Part shown: piece after piece, positions 34,016 to 44,842 of the stretch | Position numbering within the stretch: position 1 is the stretch's first letter | Layout of the letters: the number at the start of each line of letters is the position of its first letter | DNA from: Balneolales bacterium | GTDB lineage: Bacteria > Bacteroidota > Rhodothermia > Balneolales > Cyclonatronaceae | Direction of reading: 5' to 3' | Assembly (NCBI GenBank): GCA_022565805.1 | Contig: JAIULZ010000008.1 | Span: forward strand, 1-54,384 | Length of the DNA: 54,384 nucleotides | Notes under the pieces: model-generated | What the model was told of the DNA's origin: nothing | The model's input: the letters and a program-made list of their open reading frames with translations, nothing else | Database searches by the model: none | Made by a program: the position numbers and the translations under genes

Positions 34016-35578
34016 TCAGCTTAATGTATACCCCTCTGCAAGTTTTTTATAGGTATCCACCTGTGCTTTTTGCCACGCCTCATCGTAACCAAGTTCTTCT
34101 GCAAGTAATGATGCTACATCGGCAGCAACCTCCATACTGGCTTTAGCATTAAGAAGTATAGCTCTGGTTCTTCTCGCCAGTACATCCTCTACGGTCATTG
34201 CCATTTCATTTCTTGCAGCCCATACAACTTCTGCACGTATATAAGGCAAGTCTTTGTGCAGTAGCTCTTTAAGATCCGGCCTGTCGGCATATAATTTCCG
34301 GATTGATGGTGCATCAGACCCGTAAAGATGCAAATTATCATCTTTATCTGTGTTTTTCAGCCATCCGTGAATCCGCATATTTTCGGTTACACAGTTTCGT
34401 GTTTCTAATCCGGCGACAATTGCGGCCTGATCAATCGTATCCTGACCCATTTTCCTGTAAGTCGTCCATTTCCCACCGGTAATGGTAACCAGCCCCGACT
34501 CTGAAACCAAAAGGGTATGGTCTCTTGAAATAGCAGCAGTGCCTTTGTCGTCCTGTGGTTTTACCAATGGTCTCAGACCCGCAAAAACGCTTCTAACGTC
34601 TTTAATTTCGGGGTCTTTTGTGAGGTATCTTGCAGCATGCACCATTACAAAATTAATTTCTTCTTCAAGTGCTCTGGGCTCAAAATCCGGCGCATCCATG
34701 GCCGTATCGGTCGTACCGACAACCACTTTATCATGCCATGGTACTGCAAAAAGTACGCGCCCGTCGTCTGTCTGCGGTACCATTATCGCAGAATCTCCGG
34801 GTAAAAATTCTTTATCTAAAACGATGTGAATTCCCTGGCTGGGTTTAATCATCGGCTTAGATTCGGGGTTATCCATTTTGAGGATAGAGTCTGTAAATAC
34901 ACCGGTGGCATTAATTACAACGCGACCGTTAATTTCATATTCTTCATTACTAAGAGTATCTACTGCTTTAACACCCTGTACAATATTATCTTTGCTCTTA
35001 ATAATACCTTCTACACTCATGTAGTTTAACAAACATCCGCCTTGTTCTGCAGCGGTTTGAGCCAGGTTAATTGACAAACGTGAATCGTCGAATTGGCCAT
35101 CATAATAAATTACTCCACCTCTAAGGCCTTCCGGCTCTATCGTTGGCAGTCTTTTAATGGTTTCTTCACGTGATAAAATTTTGGAAGGACCGAGGCCTAA
35201 TTTTCCGGCAAGCATATCATAAACTTTCATACCAACACCATAAAACGGGCCACCCCACCAATCGTAGTTGGGTACTACAAAAGATTGGTTTCGGCAAAGG
35301 TGAGGCGCATTTTGAATCATCAATCCGCGTTCTCTAAGTGCCTCCAGCACAAGGCTTACATTGCCTTGCTGCAGATAGCGCACACCACCGTGTACCAGTT
35401 TGGTCGACCTGCTTGATGTACCTTTCGAAAAATCGTACTTCTCCAATAATAATGTCTTATAACCGCGTGATGCTGCTTCCAGCGCAGAACCCAGGCCCGT
35501 TGCACCACCACCAATAATAATTACATCCCAAAAGCCCGAATAATTACGAACTTCGTCTAACATCTGTTGTCTTTTCAT
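34016..35578 (-). CDS. glpD: Glycerol-3-phosphate dehydrogenase (FAD-dependent)
   Basis: The 520-residue membrane-associated flavoenzyme oxidises glycerol 3-phosphate to dihydroxyacetone phosphate and passes electrons to quinone. The FAD-binding IIGGGATGLGSALEAASRG (about residues 20-38), KGTSSRSTKLVHGGVRYLQQ (about 53-72) and the late GGKWTTYRKM segment are diagnostic. The C-terminal helical domain (EVVWAARNEMAMTVEDVLARRTR) completes the family plan. It lies 85 bases after glpK and 156 before glpF on the same strand, so the three form the core glycerol operon. Confidence 0.96.
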   Translation of the reverse strand: MKRQQMLDEVRNYSGFWDVIIIGGGATGLGSALEAASRGYKTLLLEKYDFSKGTSSRSTKLVHGGVRYLQQGNVSLVLEALRERGLMIQNAPHLCRNQSFVVPNYDWWGGPFYGVGMKVYDMLAGKLGLGPSKILSREETIKRLPTIEPEGLRGGVIYYDGQFDDSRLSINLAQTAAEQGGCLLNYMSVEGIIKSKDNIVQGVKAVDTLSNEEYEINGRVVINATGVFTDSILKMDNPESKPMIKPSQGIHIVLDKEFLPGDSAIMVPQTDDGRVLFAVPWHDKVVVGTTDTAMDAPDFEPRALEEEINFVMVHAARYLTKDPEIKDVRSVFAGLRPLVKPQDDKGTAAISRDHTLLVSESGLVTITGGKWTTYRKMGQDTIDQAAIVAGLETRNCVTENMRIHGWLKNTDKDDNLHLYGSDAPSIRKLYADRPDLKELLHKDLPYIRAEVVWAARNEMAMTVEDVLARRTRAILLNAKASMEVAADVASLLAEELGYDEAWQKAQVDTYKKLAEGYTLS

Positions 35579-35663
35579 AGAGTAAACCTCGCTTGCAGAG
35601 TTTTATGATAAGGAACCTGACCCGGTGCCAGGCTCCTCATTAGATACTAAATAATTTTGCTAC

Positions 35664-37160
35664 TTACCGGGATTCTGACCACGTACGTGCGGCCTTAATT
35701 GCTCTTTTCCAGCCTTTTGTAAGCTCGGCAACCTTTTCTTTATCCATAGATGGCTCAAAGCGTTTATCAACTTGCCATTGCTCACTTATTTCATCCATTG
35801 TTTCCCAGTAGCCAACTGCCAGACCAGCCAGATAAGCTGCTCCTAGAGCGGTAGTTTCGGTAACTTTGGGGCGAACTACAGGCACCTGTAAAATGTCGGA
35901 CTGAAACTGCATCATCAGATTATTAACAGTTGCTCCACCATCTACCCTTAATTCGCGCATATCTATACCGGAGTCGGCATTCATTGCGCTCAAAACATCA
36001 AGGGTTTGGTAACAGATGGAATCCAGAGAAGCCCTTGCAAGATGCCCGGCACCCGTTCCCCTTGTCATGCCAACAACGGTGCCTCGTGCATATTGATCCC
36101 AATGGGGTGCGCCTAAACCAGCAAAAGCCGGAACTAAATAAGCACCACCGGCATCTTCCACGCTGGATGCCAATTTCTCAACATCGCTCGATTTAGAAAT
36201 AAGACCCATTTCATCCCGTAGCCACTGAACAACAGCACCGGCTATAAAAATAGAACCCTCAAGCGCATACGTTGTTTTACCATTAATCTTCCATGCAACA
36301 GTCGTTAGCAGGTTATTTTTAGAAGGCACTGGCTTCTCACCAATATTCATTAACATAAAGCACCCTGTGCCGTAGGTATTCTTCACCATACCTTCTTTAT
36401 TACACATCTGGCCGAAAAGTGCTGCCTGCTGATCGCCAGCTATACCTGCAATAGGAACCTTTGATGCAAAAATCGTTGTCTTAGTACGACCATAGAGCTC
36501 AGAAGACTGCTTAACTTCCGGCATCATGCTTTCGGGCACATCCATAATTTCAAGCATCTCTTTATCCCACTCCATAGTATTGATATTAAACAGAAGCGTA
36601 CGAGAAGCGTTGGTTACGTCGGTAATATGGAGCTCACCACGGGTAAGGTTCCAGATTAACCAGGAATCGATAGTACCAAAAGCAAGTTTTCCTTCTTCTG
36701 CTTTTTTCCTGGCACCCTCAACATTATCCAGAATCCATTTAACTTTTGTACCGGAGAAATATGCATCCAGAACCAATCCGGTTTTTTCCTGAATTTTTCC
36801 AGCCAATCCTTTTTCTTTCAATTCATCGCAAAATTCGGATGTTCTCCTATCCTGCCACACAATTGCATTATATACAGGTGTACCGGTTTCGCGATCCCAA
36901 ACTACGGTGGTTTCCCGCTGGTTTGTTATACCAATAGCCGCAATGTTATTCCCATTATATCCTTTGGCGGTTACAGCCTCTGCGGCTACACCGGCCTGTG
37001 TAGACCAAATTTCCTGAGGATCATGCTCAACCCAACCTGGCTTAGGATAAATCTGACGAAATTCCTTTTGTGCAACTGAAACGATTGAGCCTGCCTTGTT
37101 AAATAGTATAGCACGTGAACTTGTAGTGCCCTGATCCAGAGCTAAAATATATTTTTCCAT
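35664..37160 (-). CDS. glpK: Glycerol kinase
   Basis: The 498-residue FGGY-family kinase converts glycerol and ATP to glycerol 3-phosphate. The start [19 protein letters not shown] (phosphate 1), [18 protein letters not shown], the substrate segment [14 protein letters not shown], and the C-terminal [19 protein letters not shown] site are all present. Length equals E. coli GlpK (502). It is first in the minus-strand glpK-glpD-glpF group. Two AAGCGCTT palindromes lie upstream (37194-37207 and 37508-37523), and the hybrid regulator is divergent, so it is probably tightly regulated. Confidence 0.97.
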   Translation of the reverse strand: MEKYILALDQGTTSSRAILFNKAGSIVSVAQKEFRQIYPKPGWVEHDPQEIWSTQAGVAAEAVTAKGYNGNNIAAIGITNQRETTVVWDRETGTPVYNAIVWQDRRTSEFCDELKEKGLAGKIQEKTGLVLDAYFSGTKVKWILDNVEGARKKAEEGKLAFGTIDSWLIWNLTRGELHITDVTNASRTLLFNINTMEWDKEMLEIMDVPESMMPEVKQSSELYGRTKTTIFASKVPIAGIAGDQQAALFGQMCNKEGMVKNTYGTGCFMLMNIGEKPVPSKNNLLTTVAWKINGKTTYALEGSIFIAGAVVQWLRDEMGLISKSSDVEKLASSVEDAGGAYLVPAFAGLGAPHWDQYARGTVVGMTRGTGAGHLARASLDSICYQTLDVLSAMNADSGIDMRELRVDGGATVNNLMMQFQSDILQVPVVRPKVTETTALGAAYLAGLAVGYWETMDEISEQWQVDKRFEPSMDKEKVAELTKGWKRAIKAARTWSESR

Positions 37161-37189
37161 AATATTCCGATTTAAATATGATATTAATA

Positions 37190-37210
37190 CTCAAAAAAGC
37201 GCTTTTTGAG
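37190..37210. promoter_or_regulatory. Operator-like palindrome before glpK
   Basis: A near-perfect 21-base palindrome with the uninterrupted inner core AAAAAGCGCTTTTT (37194-37207) lies 30 to 50 bases before the glpK ATG. It has the CG-centred symmetry of LacI/CcpA-family operators. It could block transcription or form an RNA hairpin. The cognate regulator is unknown. Confidence 0.5.
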
Positions 37211-37507
37211 CTCAATTTGTTTATTACCCTGATGTTTATACACCCCAATAAATGAATTTTCAATTAAAGATGAAAGTATTTTCAAAAAAAAATGAAACTT
37301 TTTTTTGAAAATTGCTCCTCCAGTAGTCAAACGTCGAAATTATTGACCATAAATAGTTTACAGCGGTAAAAATTAGTTTATCTCTTCTAATTACTTCCTG
37401 AATCAAAGTTTAAACTTAATGTCTAACACATGAGAAATTAAATCCTAACATTTTTTTCGAGTTAATAAAACTCTTGAAAAAATGCCTGATTTAAGCTGAT
37501 ATAGATG

Positions 37508-37523
37508 TTGTAAGCGCTTTCCA
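37508..37523. promoter_or_regulatory. cre-like operator in the glpK/regulator intergenic region
   Basis: TGTAAGCGCTTTCC (37509-37522) matches the CcpA-type cre pattern TGWAARCGYTWWCA at all but the last base and is flanked by TTG and CAA. The core is the same AAGCGCTT as at 37194 and 47666. It suggests catabolite or sugar control of glycerol use by a LacI-family protein. Binding is inference. Confidence 0.5.
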
Positions 37524-38280
37524 AGTATAATTAAGACTCACAATTTCTGCACCATTTAAACCAATAGTTCATATACACTTTTTCCCGAATGACTATAAGA
37601 AATCGATATGGTTTTACTCAGCAATAATTAAGCATACGAACCACTGATTTACTTTCTATGGTTTTTGTAAAATGTTTGTTTTAGTAAAGCAGAAAACTAT
37701 AGATAATCCTGATTCGAGTAAACCCGGCATCAAGTTCTGATTGAAATTAACACCCAAGACCGAATGTGTAAGTTCGAACAGGTAGCAGACCGACAGTTAA
37801 CCAGTTTTGTAAAGTCTGCCATTACTTAGCCATTTCACTCTGCATACGCAACAATTATTAAATACAGTTCTTTAAAATTTTTGGAGGCCAGAGTTTTTAT
37901 TTAAAATTTTTGGTTATACTCCTATAATACAGTTTCAATGAAAACTGATTTAATTTCCGCCTGCACTCTTTATATTTTGAATGAAATTGTTTTCGATTGT
38001 CTTACAGTGCAGAATAGTTCGGTAATATTTTTCGATTCCTTTACCTTTATAATAGAAGCCTTAGTAGCAACTAACAATCACTATTTCGAGACTTTTGTTA
38101 CATTAGCATCATACTATATATTGCAATTAGTAAATTTTGAATAGTTTAAAAAGACTGAGCTAAAACCCCAGCTCAATATTCATTACCGTATATTGCTATG
38201 CTACAGATCAGCATCAAGCTGGATCAGAAAATATTTTGCACTGCAATTAAGACTACACTTAACTCTGAAAAGGCAGTTAA

Positions 38281-41200
38281 ATGTCTGTTATAAATTATTG
38301 TTTTTCCTGCTTTAAAGCACCAAAACACTACTACTTTCATGCAGTAGTGTTATTACTTATTCTGTTCTTAGCTCCTTATTTGTCGCTATACGCACAAAGT
38401 AATGAGCAGAGTACGGTCGAAAAATTTGTAAATAACAAAGCCCAGCCCTTTTTACACCACTTTTTGCCTTCAGATTACGGCGCTGCAACCCAAAACTGGA
38501 GCATTACAGAAGATAGCAGAGGTATAATTTACGTAGCCAATAGCGGTGGCATTTTAGAGTATGATGGCATAAACTGGTCTTTAATAGAAACTAACGCTCC
38601 AATGCGGGCCTTTACCACAACACAAGAAGGCCGCATTTTTGCCTCAGGCAGAAATTCATTCGGATATTTAGATTCAAATAGTCGTGGTGAAACCACTTTT
38701 ACTGATCTATCGCACAAAATACATGACCTTGGCTTAAGTACATTTACAGGCTGGAGGCTTTTGTATTATAATGGAGAAATTTACATCAGAGACACCCGCT
38801 TTCTTGTTCGCTTCTCTCCGGAAACCCAGACTGCTTATCAATACGAAACAGAATATCAGTTTACATCGCTTTACCCTGGAACAGATGGGCTATTCGCAAT
38901 CGTCTTTAAAGGGTCTGATCAGTTTCTGGCGAAAGTTACGAATACCGGACTAACAGATTTAAAACCCTTTGAAACCACTCCGCTTAGTATGCAGGGTTCT
39001 CAGTTCTGGAAGTTTGATGAACATACAGGCGAGGCTTTATGGTTGCTGCAGCGTGGTTATCAGCTATTTTCTTTCCAGCCCGACACCTTCGATTTTCGCG
39101 AAGAAATTATAATTGGAGGCCACAATAGCGATACTTTTTACAATGTATCTCGCTTAATATACCATACCGCAGTTTTTGATGATGGCTCATTCGGGTTTAG
39201 CTTAATAAATCACGGTTTTTTTTATGTAGATAAGAACTACAGCATACGCTTCAATCTCGATAATACTACAGGGTTATCGGGCGATACTGTTATGTTTAGC
39301 TACAAAGATTCCCGTGGCAACATATGGCTGGGCACAGGCGATGGAATTACATACATCCGAGATCCGAGATACCCTTGGCTTATCGAAAGAAAAGATGAGC
39401 TTAACGGGGTACCATACGGCATGAACGAGTTCAATAACGAATTCTGGGTATTTACATCCGATAATGCCATTCGGTATGATGGCGACCTCGTCTTTATTAA
39501 AGAAGAAAACTTGCATCAGGTTTTCAAAAGCGAGCTGGTTACAACTCCCCTTGGCACGAATGCGCTGGCCATATTGGCGCGCAACAAAATTCTGTACTGG
39601 GATGGAAACACCTTTAAAGAAACAACACAAGAAAGAGCAGGTTGGGGAGACCTCACTTTTTTGCATAACCCGGGAAATAGCAGTCAGATTGTAATTAGTG
39701 GTAATGGCCATGTTTCCTTCACAGAAACCGATTGGAGTACGACCCCTTTTCCAATAAATGCTAATTTCGTTTATGAGGGCTATTCTAATCGGTTATCTAA
39801 ATTAGTATGGGGAGCAGATAACGCGTTATGGGCCGTTAGTGAAAACAGCTCGTTATTTCGCTTCACCAATAGTGATGAATCTATTGATGGTTTTTTTAGC
39901 GACAAAACAGATATCAACGTCTTTACTTTTCCCATAATTACGGATGAATACAGCGATGATCTGTTCATAGATATGTTTGTTATTGATGGGGATATAATTT
40001 TACATCATTACCCAAGCAGTTCTTTGCGAAGACTACTTCCTGAATACTACGCCGAAAATCAAGTTAGACTTTCTCATACAGAGCCATATGCCCCGAATCT
40101 GCGCTTTCCAGACGGAAAAGCCGTTTTTTACACAGAAAAAACTGACAGTAGTTTTGTATTCCATACCCGCAGAAATACTGTAGAAGCATCAACTATTACT
40201 CTATTTGAAGACGGCCGGGTACATATCGACTCTCTATCCTCGCGTCATTATGAGTCTTACCCATTTCTGGGTCTTTACACCAATGATCGTTTCCGTTTTA
40301 AACATACATCCAGAGGCATATTTGTAACAGATTTCAAACACGATTATCACGGTTCACCGCGTAGACATGATGTATCTGTGCCATCAGATTTTCTGCCGGC
40401 AATTCGCTCTATTGTTGTTGGAACAGACTCTCTTTTTTATGGAGGCGCAGCAAACTTTGAGATATACAACCCTGCACTGGATTATCACAACAGAAGCATC
40501 AGCTTTACTTATTCGCAACCACTATTCCCTTCTCAGGATACAGAAATTCTATTTCAAACAAGATTGGCCGGATATGAAGAGGAATGGGGCGAATGGTCGA
40601 CTCGTACCTTTAGAGAGTTTGTTGGTCTGCCCCATGGCCGCTATGTATTCGAAATCAGATCCTTAACACCAGCAGGAATTTCCGAACCTGTTTTATATCC
40701 GTTTTCCATTAGCGCTCCGCTTTATCTATCTGCCTGGGCCTTCTTATTTTATACTCTGTTGCTAATTGGCCTAATTGCAACGGCCACTTCTTTACGCACA
40801 ATAAATCTCAGGCGTAAACAGCAAGAGATGCAAAAGAAAATTGATGAGCAAACAGAAGATTTGCTATCCGAAAAACTAGCGCTGGAAAAAGCACAGGGCG
40901 AGCTCAAGGAACTTTCTGAAATTAAAGACCTCCTTTTTTCGAATATCTCTCACGAGCTTAGAACCCCGCTAACGCTTATCATAGGGAATCTCGAAGAGCT
41001 TGGTAAAAATATTGATCGCAACGACAGCTCTTATAAAGTAGCAAAGAATAACGCCTACCGCATGAATCAGCTTATTAGTCAGATTCTGGATATCACCCGA
41101 ATACATGATAATGCTGTTGAGCTTAAGGAAGTTGTAGTTGCAACCAATGCGCTTATTCGCAAAATCGTTTACTCATTCGAATCGCTTGCCAAGAGCAAGA

Positions 41201-42618
41201 AAATAAAGTTTAATGTGAGTATAGATGATCAGCTACCTAATATTTTCGCAGATCCGGATAAACTCGAGAAAATTCTGATGAACCTTATTTCCAATGCAAT
41301 TAAGTTCACAGATAATGACGGTCTTATTGAAATCTCTGCATTCGAGGAAGATGACAGTCTCGTATTTCGAGTAGAAGATACCGGTAAAGGTATTCCGGCA
41401 GATGACATCCCAAAACTTTTTGACCGCTATTTTAAATCTGCTAACTCCCAATCGCCAAAAGATTATAGTGAGGGGCTCGGGTTAGGTCTGCCTATTTGTA
41501 AGAATTTTGTAAAAATGATGGGAGGTACTGTAGAGGTACATAGTACATTAAACGAAGGAAGCACTTTTATTGTACGAATTCCTTTATCAGACAGGCGTTT
41601 TGCAGGCGAAGTAGAGGCATCGGATTATGAAGTAATTAACGCCAAAAATCTGCCTGATAGCGAATACGACGAATTTATAGAAGATCCTTACGATGATGCC
41701 GTGCCTCAGTTATCTTTTATGGCTAAAGATATGAACATACTCGTTGCCGACGATAATGCGGAAATGCGTTTTTATATCGGTCGTTTGCTTAAAGACCAGG
41801 GTTTTAATATCGACTTGGCCGAAAACGGCCTTGAAGTATTAAAGAAGCTGGAAACGGCAAATAAGAACCACTATGCACTTGTTGTTACAGATGTGATGAT
41901 GCCAGGTATGGATGGATACGAACTTGCTGAGCAAATGAGAAAACTCCCTCATTATGAGCATACACCGGTTATCTTTGTTACAGCCAGAGCCGATCTTGAT
42001 GAGAAAATTAAAGCACTCCGCCTCGGAGTTAACGATTATGTAACCAAGCCTTTTGAAGCAGATGAGCTCGTAATACGATGTCTTAATTTGGTACGACTTA
42101 GCTATCAACGACTTTCTGAAGCTGAAAATACTACCAATGAAGACGAAGAGCCCGAATCTGTTCTTGTTTCGCAAGACAATGGTAATGGTAGTGCCAATAG
42201 GAATAGCAATGGTTACAATAAACCAGCTACAGCAGCAAGCACCGGCACGGAACAGGGCAAAATTAAGGAAAAATTCAACGCTGCCGAAGAAGCCTTAGAA
42301 AGGGAAGATCTGATTGGTGAGTTGCGAAAATTAGTACTCGAACGTATTAACGACCCTAATATGACGTTGTCTGATTTCGCGTACGAGCTAAACATTTCGG
42401 AAAGAGGGCTGTTCAGGAAAATAAAGCAAGAAACCGGACTCACACCAAATAACTTTATTCGTGAAATCCGGCTACTTCACGCCAGACACCTGCTCGAACG
42501 CAAAAAAGTTTCCACTTTACGTGAGCTAACCTTCGATATTGGCTTTTCACAGCCCTCCTATTTGAAAAAACTGTTTATACAGCGTTTTGGCAAAGATCCG
42601 GCATCTTATCTAAAATAA
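38281..42618 (+). CDS. Hybrid two-component system regulator (periplasmic sensor, kinase, receiver, AraC)
   Basis: The 1445-residue inner-membrane protein combines a whole signalling path. A signal/anchor helix (about 20-39) precedes a periplasmic beta-propeller sensor with Reg_prop-like repeats (NIWLGTGDGITYI) and a Y_Y_Y domain (about 760-810, ending GRYVFEIRS). A membrane helix lies at about 815-840, followed by a coiled linker. HisKA carries His891 in SNISHELRTPL. The ATPase has NLISNAIKFT, VEDTGKGIP and GLGLGLPIC. The receiver has Asp1204 in VTDVMMPGMDGYE. The C-terminal AraC-type DNA-binding domain spans about 1345-1445. Such regulators normally switch on polysaccharide loci; here the neighbours are glpK (divergent) and the sucrose module. 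The ligand is unknown. Confidence 0.92.
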   Translation: MSVINYCFSCFKAPKHYYFHAVVLLLILFLAPYLSLYAQSNEQSTVEKFVNNKAQPFLHHFLPSDYGAATQNWSITEDSRGIIYVANSGGILEYDGINWSLIETNAPMRAFTTTQEGRIFASGRNSFGYLDSNSRGETTFTDLSHKIHDLGLSTFTGWRLLYYNGEIYIRDTRFLVRFSPETQTAYQYETEYQFTSLYPGTDGLFAIVFKGSDQFLAKVTNTGLTDLKPFETTPLSMQGSQFWKFDEHTGEALWLLQRGYQLFSFQPDTFDFREEIIIGGHNSDTFYNVSRLIYHTAVFDDGSFGFSLINHGFFYVDKNYSIRFNLDNTTGLSGDTVMFSYKDSRGNIWLGTGDGITYIRDPRYPWLIERKDELNGVPYGMNEFNNEFWVFTSDNAIRYDGDLVFIKEENLHQVFKSELVTTPLGTNALAILARNKILYWDGNTFKETTQERAGWGDLTFLHNPGNSSQIVISGNGHVSFTETDWSTTPFPINANFVYEGYSNRLSKLVWGADNALWAVSENSSLFRFTNSDESIDGFFSDKTDINVFTFPIITDEYSDDLFIDMFVIDGDIILHHYPSSSLRRLLPEYYAENQVRLSHTEPYAPNLRFPDGKAVFYTEKTDSSFVFHTRRNTVEASTITLFEDGRVHIDSLSSRHYESYPFLGLYTNDRFRFKHTSRGIFVTDFKHDYHGSPRRHDVSVPSDFLPAIRSIVVGTDSLFYGGAANFEIYNPALDYHNRSISFTYSQPLFPSQDTEILFQTRLAGYEEEWGEWSTRTFREFVGLPHGRYVFEIRSLTPAGISEPVLYPFSISAPLYLSAWAFLFYTLLLIGLIATATSLRTINLRRKQQEMQKKIDEQTEDLLSEKLALEKAQGELKELSEIKDLLFSNISHELRTPLTLIIGNLEELGKNIDRNDSSYKVAKNNAYRMNQLISQILDITRIHDNAVELKEVVVATNALIRKIVYSFESLAKSKKIKFNVSIDDQLPNIFADPDKLEKILMNLISNAIKFTDNDGLIEISAFEEDDSLVFRVEDTGKGIPADDIPKLFDRYFKSANSQSPKDYSEGLGLGLPICKNFVKMMGGTVEVHSTLNEGSTFIVRIPLSDRRFAGEVEASDYEVINAKNLPDSEYDEFIEDPYDDAVPQLSFMAKDMNILVADDNAEMRFYIGRLLKDQGFNIDLAENGLEVLKKLETANKNHYALVVTDVMMPGMDGYELAEQMRKLPHYEHTPVIFVTARADLDEKIKALRLGVNDYVTKPFEADELVIRCLNLVRLSYQRLSEAENTTNEDEEPESVLVSQDNGNGSANRNSNGYNKPATAASTGTEQGKIKEKFNAAEEALEREDLIGELRKLVLERINDPNMTLSDFAYELNISERGLFRKIKQETGLTPNNFIREIRLLHARHLLERKKVSTLRELTFDIGFSQPSYLKKLFIQRFGKDPASYLK

Positions 42619-42870
42619 ACAGAGCTTAGCTCCGAAGAACTAACCTGAATAGGGCTAAAAGGAGTGCGGATCGTATTAAGCATCGAGCCTGCAGCCCGAT
42701 TCTTAATACAGAAATACACTGTTGCTGTCTACCAAATTAATTGTCAGGTCTTGTAGTATTAATCCCTTAGCAGAGCCAAAAGACAGATTTATATAGCCAG
42801 CAAAATTTACCCATAGACAACGGGTTTACTGTAGTCCTTAATTAATACACATTTAGTGATGCAAATGGTT
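42619..42870. other. Convergent gap between the hybrid regulator and amylosucrase genes
   Basis: This 252-base convergent gap shows no clear hairpin-plus-T terminator and no repeat copy. Nothing else is recognised. Confidence 0.3.
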
Positions 42871-44838
42871 TTAGCTCTGTAACTTGCACCACATAAGGCC
42901 GTAACCCGGAAATGTATGTTTAGTATCGAAAGCAAAAGTATTACCGCTCAGCAGATCGGTAAATGTTCCCGCATTAGCTGCCTTAATATCTTCAAGGCTT
43001 ATCAAATGTTCTTTTTCCGAAAAGTTTGCCACAACTACAACTTTTTCATTTCCGGAATCTTTAACAAAAACCAGAAGTGAACTCCAGCTATGGGGTGGTA
43101 TGTATATCTCATTTTTACTGAAGCAGTTCGTTTTTTTTCGTATGGCAATCATTTTCCGTAATCCGTTCCAAAGGCCTAGTGCGGCCTCTTCTCTCAGATT
43201 ATTTGGCTTGTAGTCTGGCTTTGCTTCAAAAACCAGTTTCATCAAATCCTGGTCTGCAGCAACGCGATGCACCCAGCGACTATCACCTTTTTTATTAGAA
43301 TCTTCGCTAAAACCGTAATCGTTAAGAGATGCGATTTCATCGCCCAGATAAATTAACGGAATACCACCTACACTCATGCATATCCCGTAAATAAGCAACA
43401 CTCGCCTAACGCCATCTGCAACAAAATCGGAATCTCCGCTTTGTATTCCCTTCTCTATACCGGCTAAAGAAGCTGTAGTACCACAAATACGCATATCCCC
43501 GTTAGAAGGGTTGTACTGGAACGGCATACCGTTAGCAAATGAGCCAGTAAACCGGCCACTATAAAACTGGTTTAAAAAATGCCGGTGATCATACCCGTTT
43601 ATACCAAGATTAGCGGCGTCATCGTCGGAGAAAGTCCAGCCAATATCGTCGTGAGACCGAACATAGTTAATCCAGGATGTATCTGGATGTATGCGAAAAC
43701 GATGATGCAGCGATTCGGTTAAAAGTCTGGAGCTTCGGGTTGCAAGAGCTTCCCACAACAGGGCCATCAAGGTTGGATTATACGAAACCTGACATTTCGC
43801 CGGATGTACATATTTGCTTACATCATCGGGGTGAACTATTGCCTCAGATTTAAACATGAGCGAGGGCGCTGCAAGCCTTGCGCACACGTTTAATACTTTT
43901 ATTATAGCATGAGCCTGCGGTAGATTTTCACAATTTGTGCCGGCTTCTTTCCATGTAAATGGTACAGCGTCGAGCCGGAGAAATTCTACGCCTTGGTTGG
44001 CTAAAAAAAGCATCTCGCCAGCCATTGCAGCAAGCACCTCCGGGTTACGATAGTTTAAATCCCATTGATAGCTGTGAAAACTGGTCCAGACCCATTTGGC
44101 GGCATCTTCGTTGTAGGTAAAACAACCTCTGCGGGATTCCGGGAAGATTTCGCGAAGATACGGCTCAAACTGATCCGGAATGGTACGATCATCGAACATA
44201 TAGTAATACTGCTGAAATTCAGGATCACCGTTCTTTGCTTTAACTGCCCATTCGTGCTCGTCTGAAGTATGATTATTTATAAAATCGAGAACCAGAGAAA
44301 TACCATCGGCCTGTAGCTTTTTGGCCAGCGCAGACAAGCCTTTCATAGTACCCAGCCCTTCCTTAACTTTTCTGTAGCTACTAACCGCATAGCCTCCATC
44401 ATTCTCTTCCTTCGGCGAGTCGAAAAGTGGCATAAGGTGCAGGTATCGTATACCGAGTTCTTTAAAATAGGGTATTTGCTGCTCTATACCCTTTAAGTCT
44501 CCGGCAAACAAATCAACATAGCAAACTGCACCCACCATACCCGAATCTTGATACCAGCTACTGTTTTCTATACGACTACCGTCTTGTTTTTTAAGCCATT
44601 CTGCTCTTGACTTCCAGCTGCCGGCAAGCTGTACACAAAGTGACCTAAGCACATCGAAATAATCGTACTGGTCGGCATACAGGCTGTGTAGTAAACTGGC
44701 AAGATCTTCAAAGCTAGAGTCGTAGCGCTGCAGAAACGCATCTTTATGGGTTTTCTTGAGCCCCTTTAATGCGGCCTCAACTTCACTTCTTATCTTAATT
44801 TTTGCTCTTTTTCGGGATATTTCGCTGAAGTAATGCAT
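42871..44838 (-). CDS. Amylosucrase-like GH13 enzyme (sucrose-cleaving)
   Basis: The 655-residue protein matches the amylosucrase plan. A helical N-terminal domain (1 to about 90) is followed by the GH13 barrel with nucleophile Asp290 (GVEFLRLDAVPFTWK), acid Glu332 (FKSEAIVHPDDV) and Asp397 (YVRSHDDIGWTF), and a C-terminal beta domain. Positions are within four residues of those in Neisseria amylosucrase. It would split sucrose, releasing fructose, with glucose either polymerised or hydrolysed (sucrose hydrolase is the alternative). It has no signal peptide, so it acts in the cytoplasm. It begins four bases after the fructokinase stop, implying a shared pathway and message. Confidence 0.9.
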   Translation of the reverse strand: MHYFSEISRKRAKIKIRSEVEAALKGLKKTHKDAFLQRYDSSFEDLASLLHSLYADQYDYFDVLRSLCVQLAGSWKSRAEWLKKQDGSRIENSSWYQDSGMVGAVCYVDLFAGDLKGIEQQIPYFKELGIRYLHLMPLFDSPKEENDGGYAVSSYRKVKEGLGTMKGLSALAKKLQADGISLVLDFINNHTSDEHEWAVKAKNGDPEFQQYYYMFDDRTIPDQFEPYLREIFPESRRGCFTYNEDAAKWVWTSFHSYQWDLNYRNPEVLAAMAGEMLFLANQGVEFLRLDAVPFTWKEAGTNCENLPQAHAIIKVLNVCARLAAPSLMFKSEAIVHPDDVSKYVHPAKCQVSYNPTLMALLWEALATRSSRLLTESLHHRFRIHPDTSWINYVRSHDDIGWTFSDDDAANLGINGYDHRHFLNQFYSGRFTGSFANGMPFQYNPSNGDMRICGTTASLAGIEKGIQSGDSDFVADGVRRVLLIYGICMSVGGIPLIYLGDEIASLNDYGFSEDSNKKGDSRWVHRVAADQDLMKLVFEAKPDYKPNNLREEAALGLWNGLRKMIAIRKKTNCFSKNEIYIPPHSWSSLLVFVKDSGNEKVVVVANFSEKEHLISLEDIKAANAGTFTDLLSGNTFAFDTKHTFPGYGLMWCKLQS

Positions 44839-44842
44839 CAGA

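Larger units (their letters stand above)
37161..38280. other. Divergent regulatory region between glpK and the hybrid regulator
   Basis: This 1.1-kb AT-rich gap holds two operator-like palindromes on the glpK side. A segment near 37710-37820 (CGAGTAAACCCGGC, then CCAGTTTTGTAAAGTCTGCC) faintly recalls the dispersed element. A 68-codon frame at 37938-38144 has no family features and is rejected. The length is large even for a divergent promoter region. Confidence 0.4.

Noticed and set aside
37938-38144. 68-codon frame upstream of the hybrid regulator
   Set aside because: Weakly hydrophobic but no family match, and positioned in the divergent regulatory gap.
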